The position numbers and the translations under genes were made by a program. Of a DNA stretch of 64,000 bases, positions 15,279 through 24,707 are shown piece after piece. Each line of letters opens with the position of its first letter. Positions within the stretch are counted from its first letter, which is position 1. Source of the stretch: Zoogloeaceae bacterium (GTDB lineage Bacteria; Pseudomonadota; Gammaproteobacteria; Burkholderiales; Rhodocyclaceae); the NCBI GenBank assembly GCA_031256795.1, contig JAIRPW010000011.1, positions 1 through 64,000 on the forward strand. The letters run 5' to 3'. The notes beneath the pieces are model-generated. The model did not search any database, had not been told where the DNA came from, and saw nothing but the letters and a program-made list of their open reading frames with translations.

Positions 15279-18188
15279 ATGAACTTGTATTCCCGCGTCC
15301 TGCCCCCCCCCCCCCCCCGTAAATTTGCGCTTCGCGCGTGCGCGCTCTGCTTTCTGACGGCGCTGCCGACGGCGGCCTTCGCGCAGCAGAATATTTCCAT
15401 CACGACTACGGTCTCTCAGGACGTTTACGGCAACGGCAGCTTGGTGGATGGCGACGCGCCGAGTTCCGGCGATCCCAGTTCGTTGGTCAAATCCGCGAGC
15501 GGCAACACCGTCACGGTGAGCGGCTCGGTGAATGGAAACTCTGTGTATGGCGGGTACGCCAATACCGGCGGCGCGAGCGGCGAGGCGAGCGGCAACACGG
15601 TTGACTTTGACTCCGCTGGCACTGTGAATAACATCTACGGCGGCTACAACGAAGCGGGCCATGCGAACCAAAATCGGGTGGATGCTGTTCTTGGCGACCT
15701 CGTGACCGGCATAATTGCGGGCGGGGACTCTGCTTCGAACTACGGAACAGGCGGCGACGCCAGCGATAACGTCGTGAACATCCGTCTCTGCGCTTCTTGT
15801 GTTGCGGGGATGGTTTACGGCGGCAACGCTGAGGATACCGCTGACAGGAATATCGTAGTGATTGACGGCGACGCCAACGGCCAGGTTACGGAGGCTATAT
15901 CCGGCAAGAGCCTCGGCGGGCAGGCAAACCACAATGTTCTGGAGCTGATCGAGGGAAAAGTAACGTTTGTTTTTGACGCCGGACATAGCGAAAATTCTGG
16001 CGCGGACAGTCATGCCAGCGACAACACGGTGCGGATCCGGGGCGGCGAAATCACGAATACCGACATTGCTGGCGGGTACGGCCGTGCCACCAGTAGCGGC
16101 GACGGCTACGCGGAGCGCAACCAGGTGCTGGTGACGGGCGGGACAATGACCACCGCAGGCATGTTCGGCGGGCGCGCCCATGGAGAAGGGAGTGCCTACG
16201 CACGGGACAATCGCGTGGAATTCGGCTTGGCGGCGCTGTTTTCGGGTTCCGGAGGCATGAACAGCGGCAAAATTTACGGGGGATCTGCCGAGGGAGTATC
16301 TTCTTCCGCTTTTGCGGACAGGAACGAGGTCACGATAGACGGCGCGGCGGCGGATACGGCTGTCTATGGCGGTTATGCCCGGGGCGGCATAATGGTAGTT
16401 ATTCCGACCAACGGATCCGTCAGCGCTTCTGGAAACGAGGTGATTGTGCGCGGCAGCGTGGAGAATCTCATGGGCGACGCGGTCGTCGGCGGTTACGCAT
16501 GGAGTTCCTATTTTCCCTCGATCGCTTCGGAAAACACGGTGCGCGTTCTGGGCGGCACAGTGACGGCAACCGCCAGCAATTACGCGCTTGTCGGCGGTCA
16601 GGCGCATGCCGGCGGCTCGATGGACGCGGATGCTTCCCGCAATACGCTGGAAATTGACGGCGGGACGGTTATAGACGGGAGAATTGTTGGCGGCGTTGTT
16701 ACTGGCAACGGCGATTTTGCGGCGACGCGCAATAGCGTCACCATCAAGGGCGCGACCAGCTTTACGGACATCAATGCGCTTGCGGGCGGCGAGGCGGGCA
16801 TGGCGCTCCCGATGATGGGGAGCGCCGATTTTTTCACCGGCAATACACTGAATTTGCATACGCCGGGTTTGGCGGTGGGCAATTTGTATAACTTCGAGAA
16901 AATCAATTTTTACCTGCCCGCGAATTTCGCGGCGAACGACGTCATGCTGTACGTCGAGGCCGAGGCGAATCTGACCGACGGCTATGACGAGGCGAATCCC
17001 GGAACTGCCGGCGGCCGATCCTCCGTGGTGCATGTGGGGATTGACGGCGCGGCCTCGCCGCTCCAAAAGGGCGACGAAATTACGCTCATTGCAGCGGATA
17101 CTCTGGTCGTGAACGGCCTCAACACGCTGGCCAACGGTCAGGGCATGGCCGGCGTGACGCTGAACTATGAGTTTGATCTGGACTGGCTCAGCCAGCCCAA
17201 TTATCTGCTTGCCCGGGTGCGCGGCGTGGGCCTCAACCCGCAGACCAAGTCTTTTTCCGAAGGCTTTTTGTCGGGGCTGACCCTGATCAATCAGGGCGCG
17301 GACCTGGTTTCCGGTCAGGGCGTCCGCGAAGCGGCGGCGGCGGTGCGGGAGTCGAAAATCGGGCGCGGAACCTTCGCGGCGATCTCCGGCGGCAAGAGCC
17401 GCTATGACACGGGTTCCCACGCGGACGTGGACGGCTACTCCCTCATGGCGGGCCTCTCCTGGGGCGCGAATCTGACGGCGGGGCGGTTTGCCGCGGGCGC
17501 GTTCTTCGAGTACGGCAGCGCCGGCTACGATACCTATAATTCCTTCGCCAACGCGGCCTCTGTCAAAGGCAGCGGCGATCTCAAGCATTACGGCGCGGGG
17601 ATTTTGGGGCGGATGGACTACGCGGGCGGCGCGCAAGGGCATTTTTACGCGGAAGCCTCCGCCAGGCTGGGGCGGGAGGAAAATGACTACAAAAACCGCG
17701 ATATGCGGGACGCGCAAGGAAGAAAGGCGAGCTATGAGGTCTCCGGCGCGTACTACGGTCTGCACGCGGGCGCGGGCTATGTGATGAATCTCGCCGAAGG
17801 GCGTTCTCTGGACGTGTATGGAAAATACTTCTGGGCGCGGGAGTCGGGAGATTCGACGACCCTTTCCACCGGCGAGCGGCTGAAATTCAAGGCGGCGGAT
17901 TCTTCCCGCCTGCGTCTGGGCGGGCGCTATACCTGGACGCTGGACGCCGCCCGTTCCCTTTACGCGGGCCTGGCCTGGGAACATGAGTTTGACGGCGTGG
18001 CGAAAGCCTCGGCCAGCGGCTTTGCCATCGCCGAGCCAAAATTGCGCGGCGATACCGGCATGGCGGAGTTCGGCTTTGCCCTGAAACCTTCCGCTTCCCT
18101 GCCGCTTTTCGTGGACGTGGGCGTTCAGGGCTACGGCGGCAAGCGGAAGGGCGCGACGGCCTCCGCGCGCGTGCGCTACGAGTTTTAA
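15279..18188 (+). CDS. Autotransporter adhesin-like protein with poly-C tract in the signal peptide region
   Basis: About 969 residues from the ATG at 15279, preceded by GGAAAGG. The n-region holds the proline run from the C tract, then a hydrophobic core and a cleavage site after TAAFA (about residue 35). The passenger (36 to about 650) consists of repeated units in which a GN-x-V-x-(I/V) strand alternates with a YGG motif, as expected of a beta-helix. From about residue 690 to the terminal aromatic F is an autotransporter beta-barrel, with the segments ISGGKSRYDTG, GLSWGANLTAGRFAAGAFFE and YAGLAWEHEFDG and a C-terminal VRYEF. No protease or lipase site is evident. The protein is likely exposed on the cell surface. 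The frame is ON as assembled. Confidence 0.92.
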   Translation: MNLYSRVLPPPPPRKFALRACALCFLTALPTAAFAQQNISITTTVSQDVYGNGSLVDGDAPSSGDPSSLVKSASGNTVTVSGSVNGNSVYGGYANTGGASGEASGNTVDFDSAGTVNNIYGGYNEAGHANQNRVDAVLGDLVTGIIAGGDSASNYGTGGDASDNVVNIRLCASCVAGMVYGGNAEDTADRNIVVIDGDANGQVTEAISGKSLGGQANHNVLELIEGKVTFVFDAGHSENSGADSHASDNTVRIRGGEITNTDIAGGYGRATSSGDGYAERNQVLVTGGTMTTAGMFGGRAHGEGSAYARDNRVEFGLAALFSGSGGMNSGKIYGGSAEGVSSSAFADRNEVTIDGAAADTAVYGGYARGGIMVVIPTNGSVSASGNEVIVRGSVENLMGDAVVGGYAWSSYFPSIASENTVRVLGGTVTATASNYALVGGQAHAGGSMDADASRNTLEIDGGTVIDGRIVGGVVTGNGDFAATRNSVTIKGATSFTDINALAGGEAGMALPMMGSADFFTGNTLNLHTPGLAVGNLYNFEKINFYLPANFAANDVMLYVEAEANLTDGYDEANPGTAGGRSSVVHVGIDGAASPLQKGDEITLIAADTLVVNGLNTLANGQGMAGVTLNYEFDLDWLSQPNYLLARVRGVGLNPQTKSFSEGFLSGLTLINQGADLVSGQGVREAAAAVRESKIGRGTFAAISGGKSRYDTGSHADVDGYSLMAGLSWGANLTAGRFAAGAFFEYGSAGYDTYNSFANAASVKGSGDLKHYGAGILGRMDYAGGAQGHFYAEASARLGREENDYKNRDMRDAQGRKASYEVSGAYYGLHAGAGYVMNLAEGRSLDVYGKYFWARESGDSTTLSTGERLKFKAADSSRLRLGGRYTWTLDAARSLYAGLAWEHEFDGVAKASASGFAIAEPKLRGDTGMAEFGFALKPSASLPLFVDVGVQGYGGKRKGATASARVRYEF
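15303..15318 (+). repeat. Homopolymer C16 in the autotransporter signal-peptide coding region
   Basis: Sixteen consecutive C residues start eight codons after the ATG and encode a short proline run. Loss or gain of one base would abolish the protein, giving ON/OFF expression. No alternative in-frame start after the tract would preserve the signal peptide's basic n-region. Confidence 0.92.
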
Positions 18189-18222
18189 ACGCGCGTTACC
18201 GCCGCGGCAACCGGCAGATAAC

Positions 18223-18255
18223 CCCCGCCTTTCTTCCGGGAAGGCGGGGTTTTTA
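18223..18255 (+). terminator. Intrinsic terminator after the autotransporter
   Basis: CCCCGCCTT is paired with AAGGCGGGG around a nine-base loop, followed by a T run. It lies 35 bases after the autotransporter stop codon. Confidence 0.85.
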
Positions 18256-18289
18256 TTTGCCGCGCAGGGCAGAAAAAAAGGGGGGGCGC

Positions 18290-20170
18290 TTATTGTCCGC
18301 GCAAAAACAGTTTGTCCAGTTCCGCGATGGAAAGGGAGGTCCAGGTCGGGCGGCCATGATTGCATTGACCGGCGCGCTCCGTCTGCTCCATCTGCCGGAG
18401 CAGGGCGTTCATTTCCGGAAGATTCATGGCCCGATGGGCGCGCAGCGCGCCATGACAGGCCATGGTCGCCAAAATCTCGTCGCGGCGGGCGCCGGCGAGA
18501 TGCGAAACTCCGTGCGCTTCCAGATCCGCCAGAATCGCGCGCGCGAGTTTGACCGGATCGCTCCCGGCCAGGAGCGCGGGTACGGCGCGCAGCGCCAGTT
18601 CGCCGGGGCCGCTTTGGCTCATCTCAAATCCAAGCGCGGTCAGCGCGGCCGCGTGTTCGCCCGCCGCTGCGATCTCCAGTTCCGTCGCGGAAAAAACGGC
18701 GGGAAGCAGCAGCGCCTGGGCGCTGACGCCGCGCTCGTCCAGCGCGGTCTTGAGCTTTTCGTAGAGAATGCGCTCATGCGCGGCGTGCATATCCACCAGC
18801 ACCAGACCCGCCGCGTTCTGCGCGAGAATGTAAATGCCATGCAGCTGCGCCAGGGCATAGCCCAGCGGCGGCATGTCCAGCAGGGCGGAGGATTCCGCCG
18901 CCGGGGCGTTCGCGGCGGGAGCGGTCGCCGCGTCCGGATCTTCCTGTCGGGCCGCGCGCGCGAAATCCAGCCAGCGCGCGGTCGCCTCCCGCGTTTCCTG
19001 CGTATCCGGGCGCGGCGGCATGGGCCGGGCGGGGAAAGCCTTTGCCGGGAACGCCGCGGCGGAAAAAGTCTTTTCTTTCGCGGCGTCTTGCGGGGGGCGG
19101 GGCGTCATGCCGCCGGAAAAACCCTGCGGCACGACGGGCGCGGGGAAGTCCGAGCGCTCCGCTCCGGGCGTGAAGAGCGGCGCGGCAAGGGCGCGGCGCA
19201 AGGCGTGCAGAATAAATTGATGCACGGCCTGGGATTCCCGGAAACGGACTTCGGTTTTCGCGGGATGCACATTGACGTCCACCGAGGCGGGGTCAATGCG
19301 GAAAAACAGGCACAGCGCGGGCTGCCGGCTGCCGTGCAGTACGTCGCGGTAGGCTTCGCGGATGGCGTGCGCAATGGTTTTGTCGCGCACAAAACGCCCG
19401 TTGACAAAGGCATACTGCCGATCTGTGCCGCGTCCGGCGGCGGCGGGATCAATGACGAGGCCGGAAAGCGCCAGCGTTCCGGCGCTTGCCTCCACGGCGC
19501 GGGCGGATTCAGTAAATTCCTCGCCCAGCACGGCGCGAATCCGCTCGTTTTGGCTTTCTTTTTGCAGGCGCAGAATGACGCGGTCGTTGTGCCGCAGCGT
19601 GAAAGCGACGCGCGGGTTTGCCAGCGCGATGCGGCGTAGCGCCTCCGCGCAATGGCCAAACTCCGTGGCTTCCGATTTCAGGAATTTGCGCCGCGCCGGA
19701 ATGTTGTAATACAGTTCCCGCATCTCAATGACCGTACCCGCCATCAGCGCCGCAGGCGCGGGCTCCGCGCCCGCGCGGTTGTCCAGCCGCCAGGCGTGAT
19801 GACTGCCGCGCGCGCGGCTGGTGATGGAAAGCCGCGCGACAGAGGCGATGGAGGCCAGCGCCTCGCCGCGAAACCCCATGCTGGCGACGCCTTCCAGATC
19901 GGCGAGCGTGCGGATTTTGGAAGTGGCGTGGCGGGTGAGCGCCAGCGGCAGGTCGTCCCGCTCTATGCCATGCCCGTCGTCCGTGATGCGGATGAGGCGC
20001 GCGCCGCCTTCTTCCAGGCGCGCCTCAATCACGGTCGCGCCCGCGTCCAGGCTATTCTCCACCAGTTCTTTCAGCACGGAGGCGGGGCGTTCCACGACTT
20101 CGCCTGCGGCAATCTGGCTGATTAAAAGATCGGAAAGTTGCTGAATGCGCAATGGAGAATCGGATAGCAT
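18290..20170 (-). CDS. mutL: DNA mismatch repair protein MutL with endonuclease motif
   Basis: About 626 residues from the ATG at 20170. The GHKL ATPase is clear: ISQIAAGEVVERPASVLKEL, DAGATVIEA, DDGHGIERDDL, and GFRGEALASI. In the C-terminal domain, DMHAAHERILYE fits the DQHA(X)2E(X)4E endonuclease motif with M for Q, and CNHGRPTW is also present. It is therefore probably a nicking MutL acting without MutH, as expected for this lineage. A G7 run lies just after the stop, outside the coding sequence. Mismatch repair status would influence the stability of the homopolymer tracts nearby. Confidence 0.95.
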   Translation of the reverse strand: MLSDSPLRIQQLSDLLISQIAAGEVVERPASVLKELVENSLDAGATVIEARLEEGGARLIRITDDGHGIERDDLPLALTRHATSKIRTLADLEGVASMGFRGEALASIASVARLSITSRARGSHHAWRLDNRAGAEPAPAALMAGTVIEMRELYYNIPARRKFLKSEATEFGHCAEALRRIALANPRVAFTLRHNDRVILRLQKESQNERIRAVLGEEFTESARAVEASAGTLALSGLVIDPAAAGRGTDRQYAFVNGRFVRDKTIAHAIREAYRDVLHGSRQPALCLFFRIDPASVDVNVHPAKTEVRFRESQAVHQFILHALRRALAAPLFTPGAERSDFPAPVVPQGFSGGMTPRPPQDAAKEKTFSAAAFPAKAFPARPMPPRPDTQETREATARWLDFARAARQEDPDAATAPAANAPAAESSALLDMPPLGYALAQLHGIYILAQNAAGLVLVDMHAAHERILYEKLKTALDERGVSAQALLLPAVFSATELEIAAAGEHAAALTALGFEMSQSGPGELALRAVPALLAGSDPVKLARAILADLEAHGVSHLAGARRDEILATMACHGALRAHRAMNLPEMNALLRQMEQTERAGQCNHGRPTWTSLSIAELDKLFLRGQ

Positions 20171-20206
20171 AGGGAAAAATGACGCTAACAATGAAGGAGG
20201 CGCTTC

Positions 20207-20216
20207 TCATTATAAT
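20207..20216. promoter_or_regulatory. Shared -10-like sequence between mutL and ppsR
   Basis: The sequence CATTATAATT contains TATAAT on the plus strand (20211-20216) and TATAAT on the minus strand (20214-20209). It may serve both divergent genes. Matching -35 boxes are not clear. Confidence 0.4.
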
Positions 20217-20303
20217 TAGAGAGAGCGTTCGCCGCTGTTCCGCCAAGTGGGCGGCTTTCCTGATCTTTGTTCCCTTGCGGGATTTTTTGTCTGGAGCTTT
20301 TTG

Positions 20304-21131
20304 ATGAAACGCGCCGTTTTTTTTGTATCCGACAGCACCGGCATTACGGTAGAGGCGTTGGGATTGAGCCTGTTGTCACAGTTTGAGAACGTGGACTTCG
20401 AGGTGATTCGCCGTCCGTTTGTCGCCAGCGAGAACGAGGCGCGAGAGGTCGTGCGGCAGATTGGCTGCGCGGCAAAAGAGCGCGGTCAGCGTCCTTTGGT
20501 ATTTACGACGCTCATTGACCCCAGGCTGGCGGCCATTGTGCATTTGGCGGACGCCTTTTGCATTTCCTATTTTGAGGCCTTTCTCGCGCCGCTGGAGGCC
20601 GAGCTGGGAGTGAAATCCACGCACACCGTGGGAAGAACGCACGGCAGCGCCGGCAACGGCGGCTACAAACACCGGATTGAGGCCATCAACTACACGCTGG
20701 CGCACGACGACGGCGTGACAGACCGCGATCTGGCGGCGGCGGATGTGGTGCTCGTCGGCGTTTCGCGCTGCGGAAAAACGCCGACTTCGCTGTACCTAGC
20801 CATGCAGTTCGGCCTGAAGGCGGCGAATTTCCCGCTGATTCCCGATGATTTCGAGCGCGGCGAACTGCCGGAATGTTTGCGGAAAAACCGGGAAAAACTG
20901 TTCGGTTTGACCATTCAGCCGGAACGTCTGGCGCAAATCCGCGCCGAGCGCCGTCCGAAAAGCGTATACGCAAGCCTTGCCAATTGCCGCCGCGAAGTGG
21001 CCGAGGCGGAAAAAATGATGCGCGGGGAGGGGATTCGCTGGCTGGATTCCTCGCATAAATCCATTGAGGAAATCGCGGCGACCGTGCTTCAGGAATTGCA
21101 GACGCACAAACCGGCGCGGGCGGCGGATTGA
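20304..21131 (+). CDS. ppsR: Phosphoenolpyruvate synthase regulatory protein (kinase/pyrophosphorylase)
   Basis: A 275-residue DUF299-family protein that controls PEP synthase by ADP-dependent phosphorylation and Pi-dependent dephosphorylation. It starts [20 protein letters not shown] and has the P-loop [20 protein letters not shown] near the middle. [20 protein letters not shown] and [12 protein letters not shown] are typical of the family. The ATG at 20304 follows TGGAGC. The PEP synthase gene, often divergent from ppsR, is not here; mutL takes that place. Confidence 0.92.
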   Translation: MKRAVFFVSDSTGITVEALGLSLLSQFENVDFEVIRRPFVASENEAREVVRQIGCAAKERGQRPLVFTTLIDPRLAAIVHLADAFCISYFEAFLAPLEAELGVKSTHTVGRTHGSAGNGGYKHRIEAINYTLAHDDGVTDRDLAAADVVLVGVSRCGKTPTSLYLAMQFGLKAANFPLIPDDFERGELPECLRKNREKLFGLTIQPERLAQIRAERRPKSVYASLANCRREVAEAEKMMRGEGIRWLDSSHKSIEEIAATVLQELQTHKPARAAD

Positions 21132-21170
21132 ACGGGCGACGGGATTCCTATTGTTCTTTTTGCGTATAGA

Positions 21171-22100
21171 ATGCCGCGCATGAGCCTTCCATTACATTCT
21201 GTCCGTCATCCCTGCACGATCGCGCTGATCGGGAAATATCAAAGCCGCAAAGTCAGCGACGCGCTGATTGCGCTGGCCGCCTACCTTCAGGAGCGGGGCG
21301 TTTCCGTGTTCATTGAGCGGGAGACCGCCGAGCGCATGGAGCGCCCGGAAGTTACGGATCGCTGGATGGTCTGCGGCTTTTTGGACATTGGCGCGCACGC
21401 GGACGTCGCCATTGTTCTGGGCGGCGACGGCACGATGCTGAACGCCGCGCGGCAGCTCGCCCGCTACAAAGTGCCGCTGGTCGGCGTCAATCAGGGGCGT
21501 TTGGGATTTATGACCGACATCGCGCGCAAGGATATGCTGGCGGTCATGGACGCGCTTCTGGACGGGCAGTTTCAGCCGGAATCCCGTATGCTGCTGGACG
21601 CGGACGTCGTTCGCGCCCACAAAGAGATGGGCAGCAACCACGCCATGAACGACGTCGTAATTGACAAGGGCGCGACCGGGCGGATGATTGAGTATGAATT
21701 GTTCATCAATGAGGAATTTGTCTGCAAGCAGCGCGCCGACGGGCTGATCGTCTCTACGCCGACCGGCTCTACCGCGTACGCGCTCTCCGCCAACGGCCCG
21801 ATTTTGCATCCGGTGCTGACGGGCGTCGCGCTGGTGCCGTTGTGTCCGCACGCGCTGACCAATCGCCCGGTACTGGTAGACGATCGGGCGGAAATCGAAA
21901 TCGTGGTGACTCACGCGGATGACGCGCGCGTACACTTTGACGGTCAGGTGACGCTCGGCCTGAAATGCGGGGACGCCATTCGCTTGCGCCGCTCGGATCA
22001 TTCCATTTGTTTTCTGCATCCGCCCGGCTATAGCTATTTCGCCATGCTCCGGCAAAAATTGCACTGGGGCGAACGTCCCGCCGCCAATGAGTCCGCGTAA
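21171..22100 (+). CDS. nadK: NAD kinase
   Basis: About 309 residues; an ATG at 21180 is an equally plausible start. It phosphorylates NAD to NADP. The catalytic [13 protein letters not shown] lies near residue 87, and the NAD-binding loop is [11 protein letters not shown], with NDVVIDKG and [21 protein letters not shown]. The C-terminus [12 protein letters not shown] resembles Bordetella-like NadK and supports a Burkholderiales origin. It lies between ppsR and recN on the same strand, the usual nadK-recN pairing. Confidence 0.93.
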   Translation: MPRMSLPLHSVRHPCTIALIGKYQSRKVSDALIALAAYLQERGVSVFIERETAERMERPEVTDRWMVCGFLDIGAHADVAIVLGGDGTMLNAARQLARYKVPLVGVNQGRLGFMTDIARKDMLAVMDALLDGQFQPESRMLLDADVVRAHKEMGSNHAMNDVVIDKGATGRMIEYELFINEEFVCKQRADGLIVSTPTGSTAYALSANGPILHPVLTGVALVPLCPHALTNRPVLVDDRAEIEIVVTHADDARVHFDGQVTLGLKCGDAIRLRRSDHSICFLHPPGYSYFAMLRQKLHWGERPAANESA

Positions 22101-22132
22101 ATTTTTGAACCTGTCCGTTTTTTGGGAAAACC

Positions 22133-23806
22133 ATGCTTATCCGCCTGGAAATTCAGCACTTTGTCATTGTTGAACACCTTGAACTTGAATTTCACAAGGG
22201 GTTTACCGCGCTGACGGGAGAGACGGGCGCGGGCAAGTCCATTCTGGTGGACGCGCTGGCGCTCGCGCTGGGCGCGCGAGCGGATCCCTGCGTAGTCGCC
22301 TGCGGGCAGAAACGCGCGGAAATCGCGGCCACGTTCGACGTCGCGCCGCTGCCGCTGGTCCGTAAATGGCTCGCGGACAATGATTTTCCCGTGGAGGAAG
22401 AATTGCTGCTGCGCCGCGTGGTGGAGGTCAGCGGTCGTTCCCGCGCCTATATCAATGGCAGCGCCGCCAGCGTGCAGCAGATTAAGTCTGTCGGGGAATT
22501 CCTGGTGGATATTCACGGGCAGCACGCCTATCAATCGCTGCTGCGCGCGGAGTATCAGCGCGATCTGCTGGACGCCTATGGCGGGCTGACCAATTTGGCG
22601 CGGCAGGTCGCCGACGCCTGGCAGGAGTGGCAGTATCTGGCGACGGAGTTCGCCGCCATTCAGGCGGGAAACGAGGCCAAGCTCAAAGAAAAGGATATGC
22701 TGACCTGGCAGATTCACGAGCTGGAGGAAGCGAATTTTTCTCCGGAGGAATGGCCGGATTTGGAGGCGGAACAGCGGCGTCTGGCGCACGCGGAGGCGCT
22801 GACCGAGCACGCGCGCCGCGCGCTGGCGGCGCTCTGCGAAGAGGAAGGCGCGTGCGAAGAGCGTCTTTCCGGCGCGGCGGAAAGTCTGGGCGAGATTGCC
22901 GCGCTGGACGAGGAAATGACGGAGAGCCTTTCCATGCTGCGTTCCGCGCAGGCGGAATTGGCCGAAGTGGCGACCGCGTTGCGCCGTTATGCGGATCGTT
23001 TGGAAATTGATCCGGAGCGGCTCCTGGAGGTAGAGGAGCGGCAAAAGCTCGTTTTGTCGCTCGCGCGCAAGCATCATGTGGAAATTTCCGGACTGCCGGA
23101 GGCGCTTTCGGCGCTGCGTCGGCGTCACGCGGAGCTTTCCGCGCACACCGATCTGGAGACCTTTGAAGTCAGGGTCAAGGAGGCGTTTCAGCGGTATCAC
23201 GATCAGGCTGCGCGGCTGAGTTCCGAGCGGGCGAAATGCGCGGAGGGACTTTCGGAGGCGGTGAGCCGACAGATGCAGAATCTGGCGATGAGCCAGGGGT
23301 GTTTTGTCGTGTGTTTCCGGCCGCTGAAAAATGGAACGGCGCACGGGTACGAGCAGCCTGAATTTTGCGTGGCGGGTTTGGCGAGCGATCAAAATGTGCC
23401 TTTGTCCAAGGTGGCTTCCGGCGGGGAATTGTCGCGGATCAGTCTGGCTTTGCAGGTAGTCGTCACGCGCGGCGCTTCGGTGGCCACGCTGATTTTTGAC
23501 GAGGTGGACGTCGGCATTGGCGGCGGCGTCGCCGAGGTTGTCGGGCGTTTGCTGGCCAAAGCGGGCGAGGATCGGCAGGTGCTGTGCGTTACGCATTTGC
23601 CGCAGGTCGCGGCGTGCGCCGCCGAACAGTGGCAGGTCAGCAAGGAAAAGGAAAAAGACCGGATGGTCAGCCGGATTGATTTTCTGGATGACGAGGGGCG
23701 CGAACGGGAAATCGCCCGGATGCTGGGCGGTTTGGAAATCACGGAAACGACGCTTCAGCACGCGCGGGAATTGTTGGCGTCCGGCGCGAAAAACCGCCTA
23801 AAATGA
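22133..23806 (+). CDS. recN: DNA repair protein RecN
   Basis: A 557-residue SMC-like ATPase involved in double-strand-break repair. The N-terminal Walker A is GETGAGKSILVDAL at residues 29-36. Two long helical coiled-coil arms surround the centre, about residues 155-390. The C-terminal half has KVASGGELSRISLALQ and a Walker B LIFDEVDVGIGG. Start and length are normal for RecN. It begins 32 bases after nadK, so the two may be co-transcribed. Confidence 0.95.
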   Translation: MLIRLEIQHFVIVEHLELEFHKGFTALTGETGAGKSILVDALALALGARADPCVVACGQKRAEIAATFDVAPLPLVRKWLADNDFPVEEELLLRRVVEVSGRSRAYINGSAASVQQIKSVGEFLVDIHGQHAYQSLLRAEYQRDLLDAYGGLTNLARQVADAWQEWQYLATEFAAIQAGNEAKLKEKDMLTWQIHELEEANFSPEEWPDLEAEQRRLAHAEALTEHARRALAALCEEEGACEERLSGAAESLGEIAALDEEMTESLSMLRSAQAELAEVATALRRYADRLEIDPERLLEVEERQKLVLSLARKHHVEISGLPEALSALRRRHAELSAHTDLETFEVRVKEAFQRYHDQAARLSSERAKCAEGLSEAVSRQMQNLAMSQGCFVVCFRPLKNGTAHGYEQPEFCVAGLASDQNVPLSKVASGGELSRISLALQVVVTRGASVATLIFDEVDVGIGGGVAEVVGRLLAKAGEDRQVLCVTHLPQVAACAAEQWQVSKEKEKDRMVSRIDFLDDEGREREIARMLGGLEITETTLQHARELLASGAKNRLK

Positions 23807-23813
23807 CGTCCGC

Positions 23814-23895
23814 GCGCGGGTGGCGGAATTGGTAGACGCACCGGATTTAGGTTCCGACGCTTTACGGCATGCGGGTTCGAGTCCCGCCCCGCGCA
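23814..23895 (+). tRNA. tRNA-Leu (anticodon UAG)
   Basis: A class II tRNA with acceptor GCGCGGG pairing to CCCGCGC. It has D-arm TGGCGGAATTGGTAGACGC, anticodon loop TTTAGGT, and T-arm GCGGG-TTCGAGT-CCCGC. CCA is not encoded. DNA just downstream carries accessory-looking fragments, and tRNA 3' ends are common integration sites. Confidence 0.95.
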
Positions 23896-24044
23896 TTTTT
23901 ACAGAACACTCTGGGGAAAATTTCGTTCCATTTCGCGCAGGAAAGCGGGTTTTGCTTGCGCGATCTCCCTTGTTTTGACCTGCCGCAGCCCGCGCGCGAA
24001 ACGTTCGCCCGCCGAATATCGACAAATTTACGAAGGAGTTTCCG

Positions 24045-24323
24045 ATGCTGCCAGAAATCGACTGGACAAAGCCAATGAACACGGAAGAGATGTACGAGAA
24101 GTACAACATCGCCCAGAACGTGGCGCTGTGGCGGGAACTGAACAAAGAGAATCTGGAAGCAATGGAGGAATTGAAGAAGGACGACGGCCCGGATTGCCAT
24201 ACGATCGGAGAGTACCCATACGAGATGGTGAATCCGGTAATGAACGAGAAGGGGGAATGGGTCGCCCCGCCCGGCTGGGAACCGGGCAAACCGAAACCGA
24301 GGACGCCGTACAATCAAGAATAG
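24045..24323 (+). CDS. Small hypothetical protein downstream of tRNA-Leu
   Basis: A 92-residue soluble, highly charged protein, preceded by a strong ribosome binding site (GAAGGAG, seven bases before the ATG). It has no signal peptide or membrane segment. The C-terminal part is proline-rich with WVAPPGWEPGKPKPRTP. I do not recognise the family. Codon use differs somewhat from the surrounding GCG-heavy genes, suggesting accessory origin. The remnant region after it and the tRNA before it fit an old insertion. Confidence 0.55.
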   Translation: MLPEIDWTKPMNTEEMYEKYNIAQNVALWRELNKENLEAMEELKKDDGPDCHTIGEYPYEMVNPVMNEKGEWVAPPGWEPGKPKPRTPYNQE

Positions 24324-24552
24324 ACGAAAACGAAAACGAGGACGGAGAAGCCCTCTTCTCCGTCGCTCCAAACGCGCCAGTCCCTGCGGGCGTCGCGGCG
24401 TTAAACCCCCCGCAGTTAAGCGCGGGAAGAAACTGGAGAGCCTATCCTCGCGGACGCACGGAAGAACTCGCCGCCAGATGGGGAGGCTTCGCGGGAGAAA
24501 CCATCGTCGCAGCAGGGGACTTGTGGAAAACCTTGACTCACAAGGCGCAGGC
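24324..24552 (+). other. Unassigned segment, possible coding remnant
   Basis: One plus frame stays open across this stretch, out of frame with the 92-residue gene before it, and ends at the TGA at 24554-24556. It encodes a protein-like segment with ELAARWGGFAGETI and AAGDLW, but has no start of its own and no recognised family. It is probably decayed accessory DNA. Confidence 0.3.
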
Positions 24553-24581
24553 ATGATTGACGACGCGCTGCGTCGCGGCTT

Positions 24582-24707
24582 TCCCGCGAAATCGGAATGG
24601 GCCGCGATAGCCTGTATAAGGCGCTTTCCGGGGAGACGAATCCCGGTTTTGGAACGGTACTCAAAGTGGCGCGCGCTGGGCGGAAATTTATAGCCGTTCC
24701 CGCGCAG
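24582..24707 (+). pseudogene. Relic of a HigA-like addiction-module antidote gene
   Basis: The frame reads REIGMGRDSLYKALSGETNP and then TVLKVARAGRKFIAVP. This matches the C-terminal half of the small addiction-module antidote family, which usually has a GRESLYKALS core followed by VLKVAxALGLKxxAxP. The N-terminal half is missing and the end is altered (ARAG rather than AALG). No intact toxin gene is nearby. The frame runs on without family similarity to 24907. It is a dead remnant. Confidence 0.6.

Noticed and set aside
18280-18286. G7 run beside the mutL stop as a possible mutL phase switch
   Set aside because: It lies outside the mutL coding sequence, downstream of its stop codon, so length changes would not alter the protein.
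15066-18365. A 1099-codon open frame on the minus strand across the autotransporter region
   Set aside because: It mirrors the autotransporter on the plus strand; the translation is rich in Arg, Ala and His with no domain pattern. Long antisense frames are common in GC-rich coding DNA.
22034-23761. A 575-codon minus-strand frame opposite recN
   Set aside because: It is antisense to the well-defined recN gene and shows no family motif.
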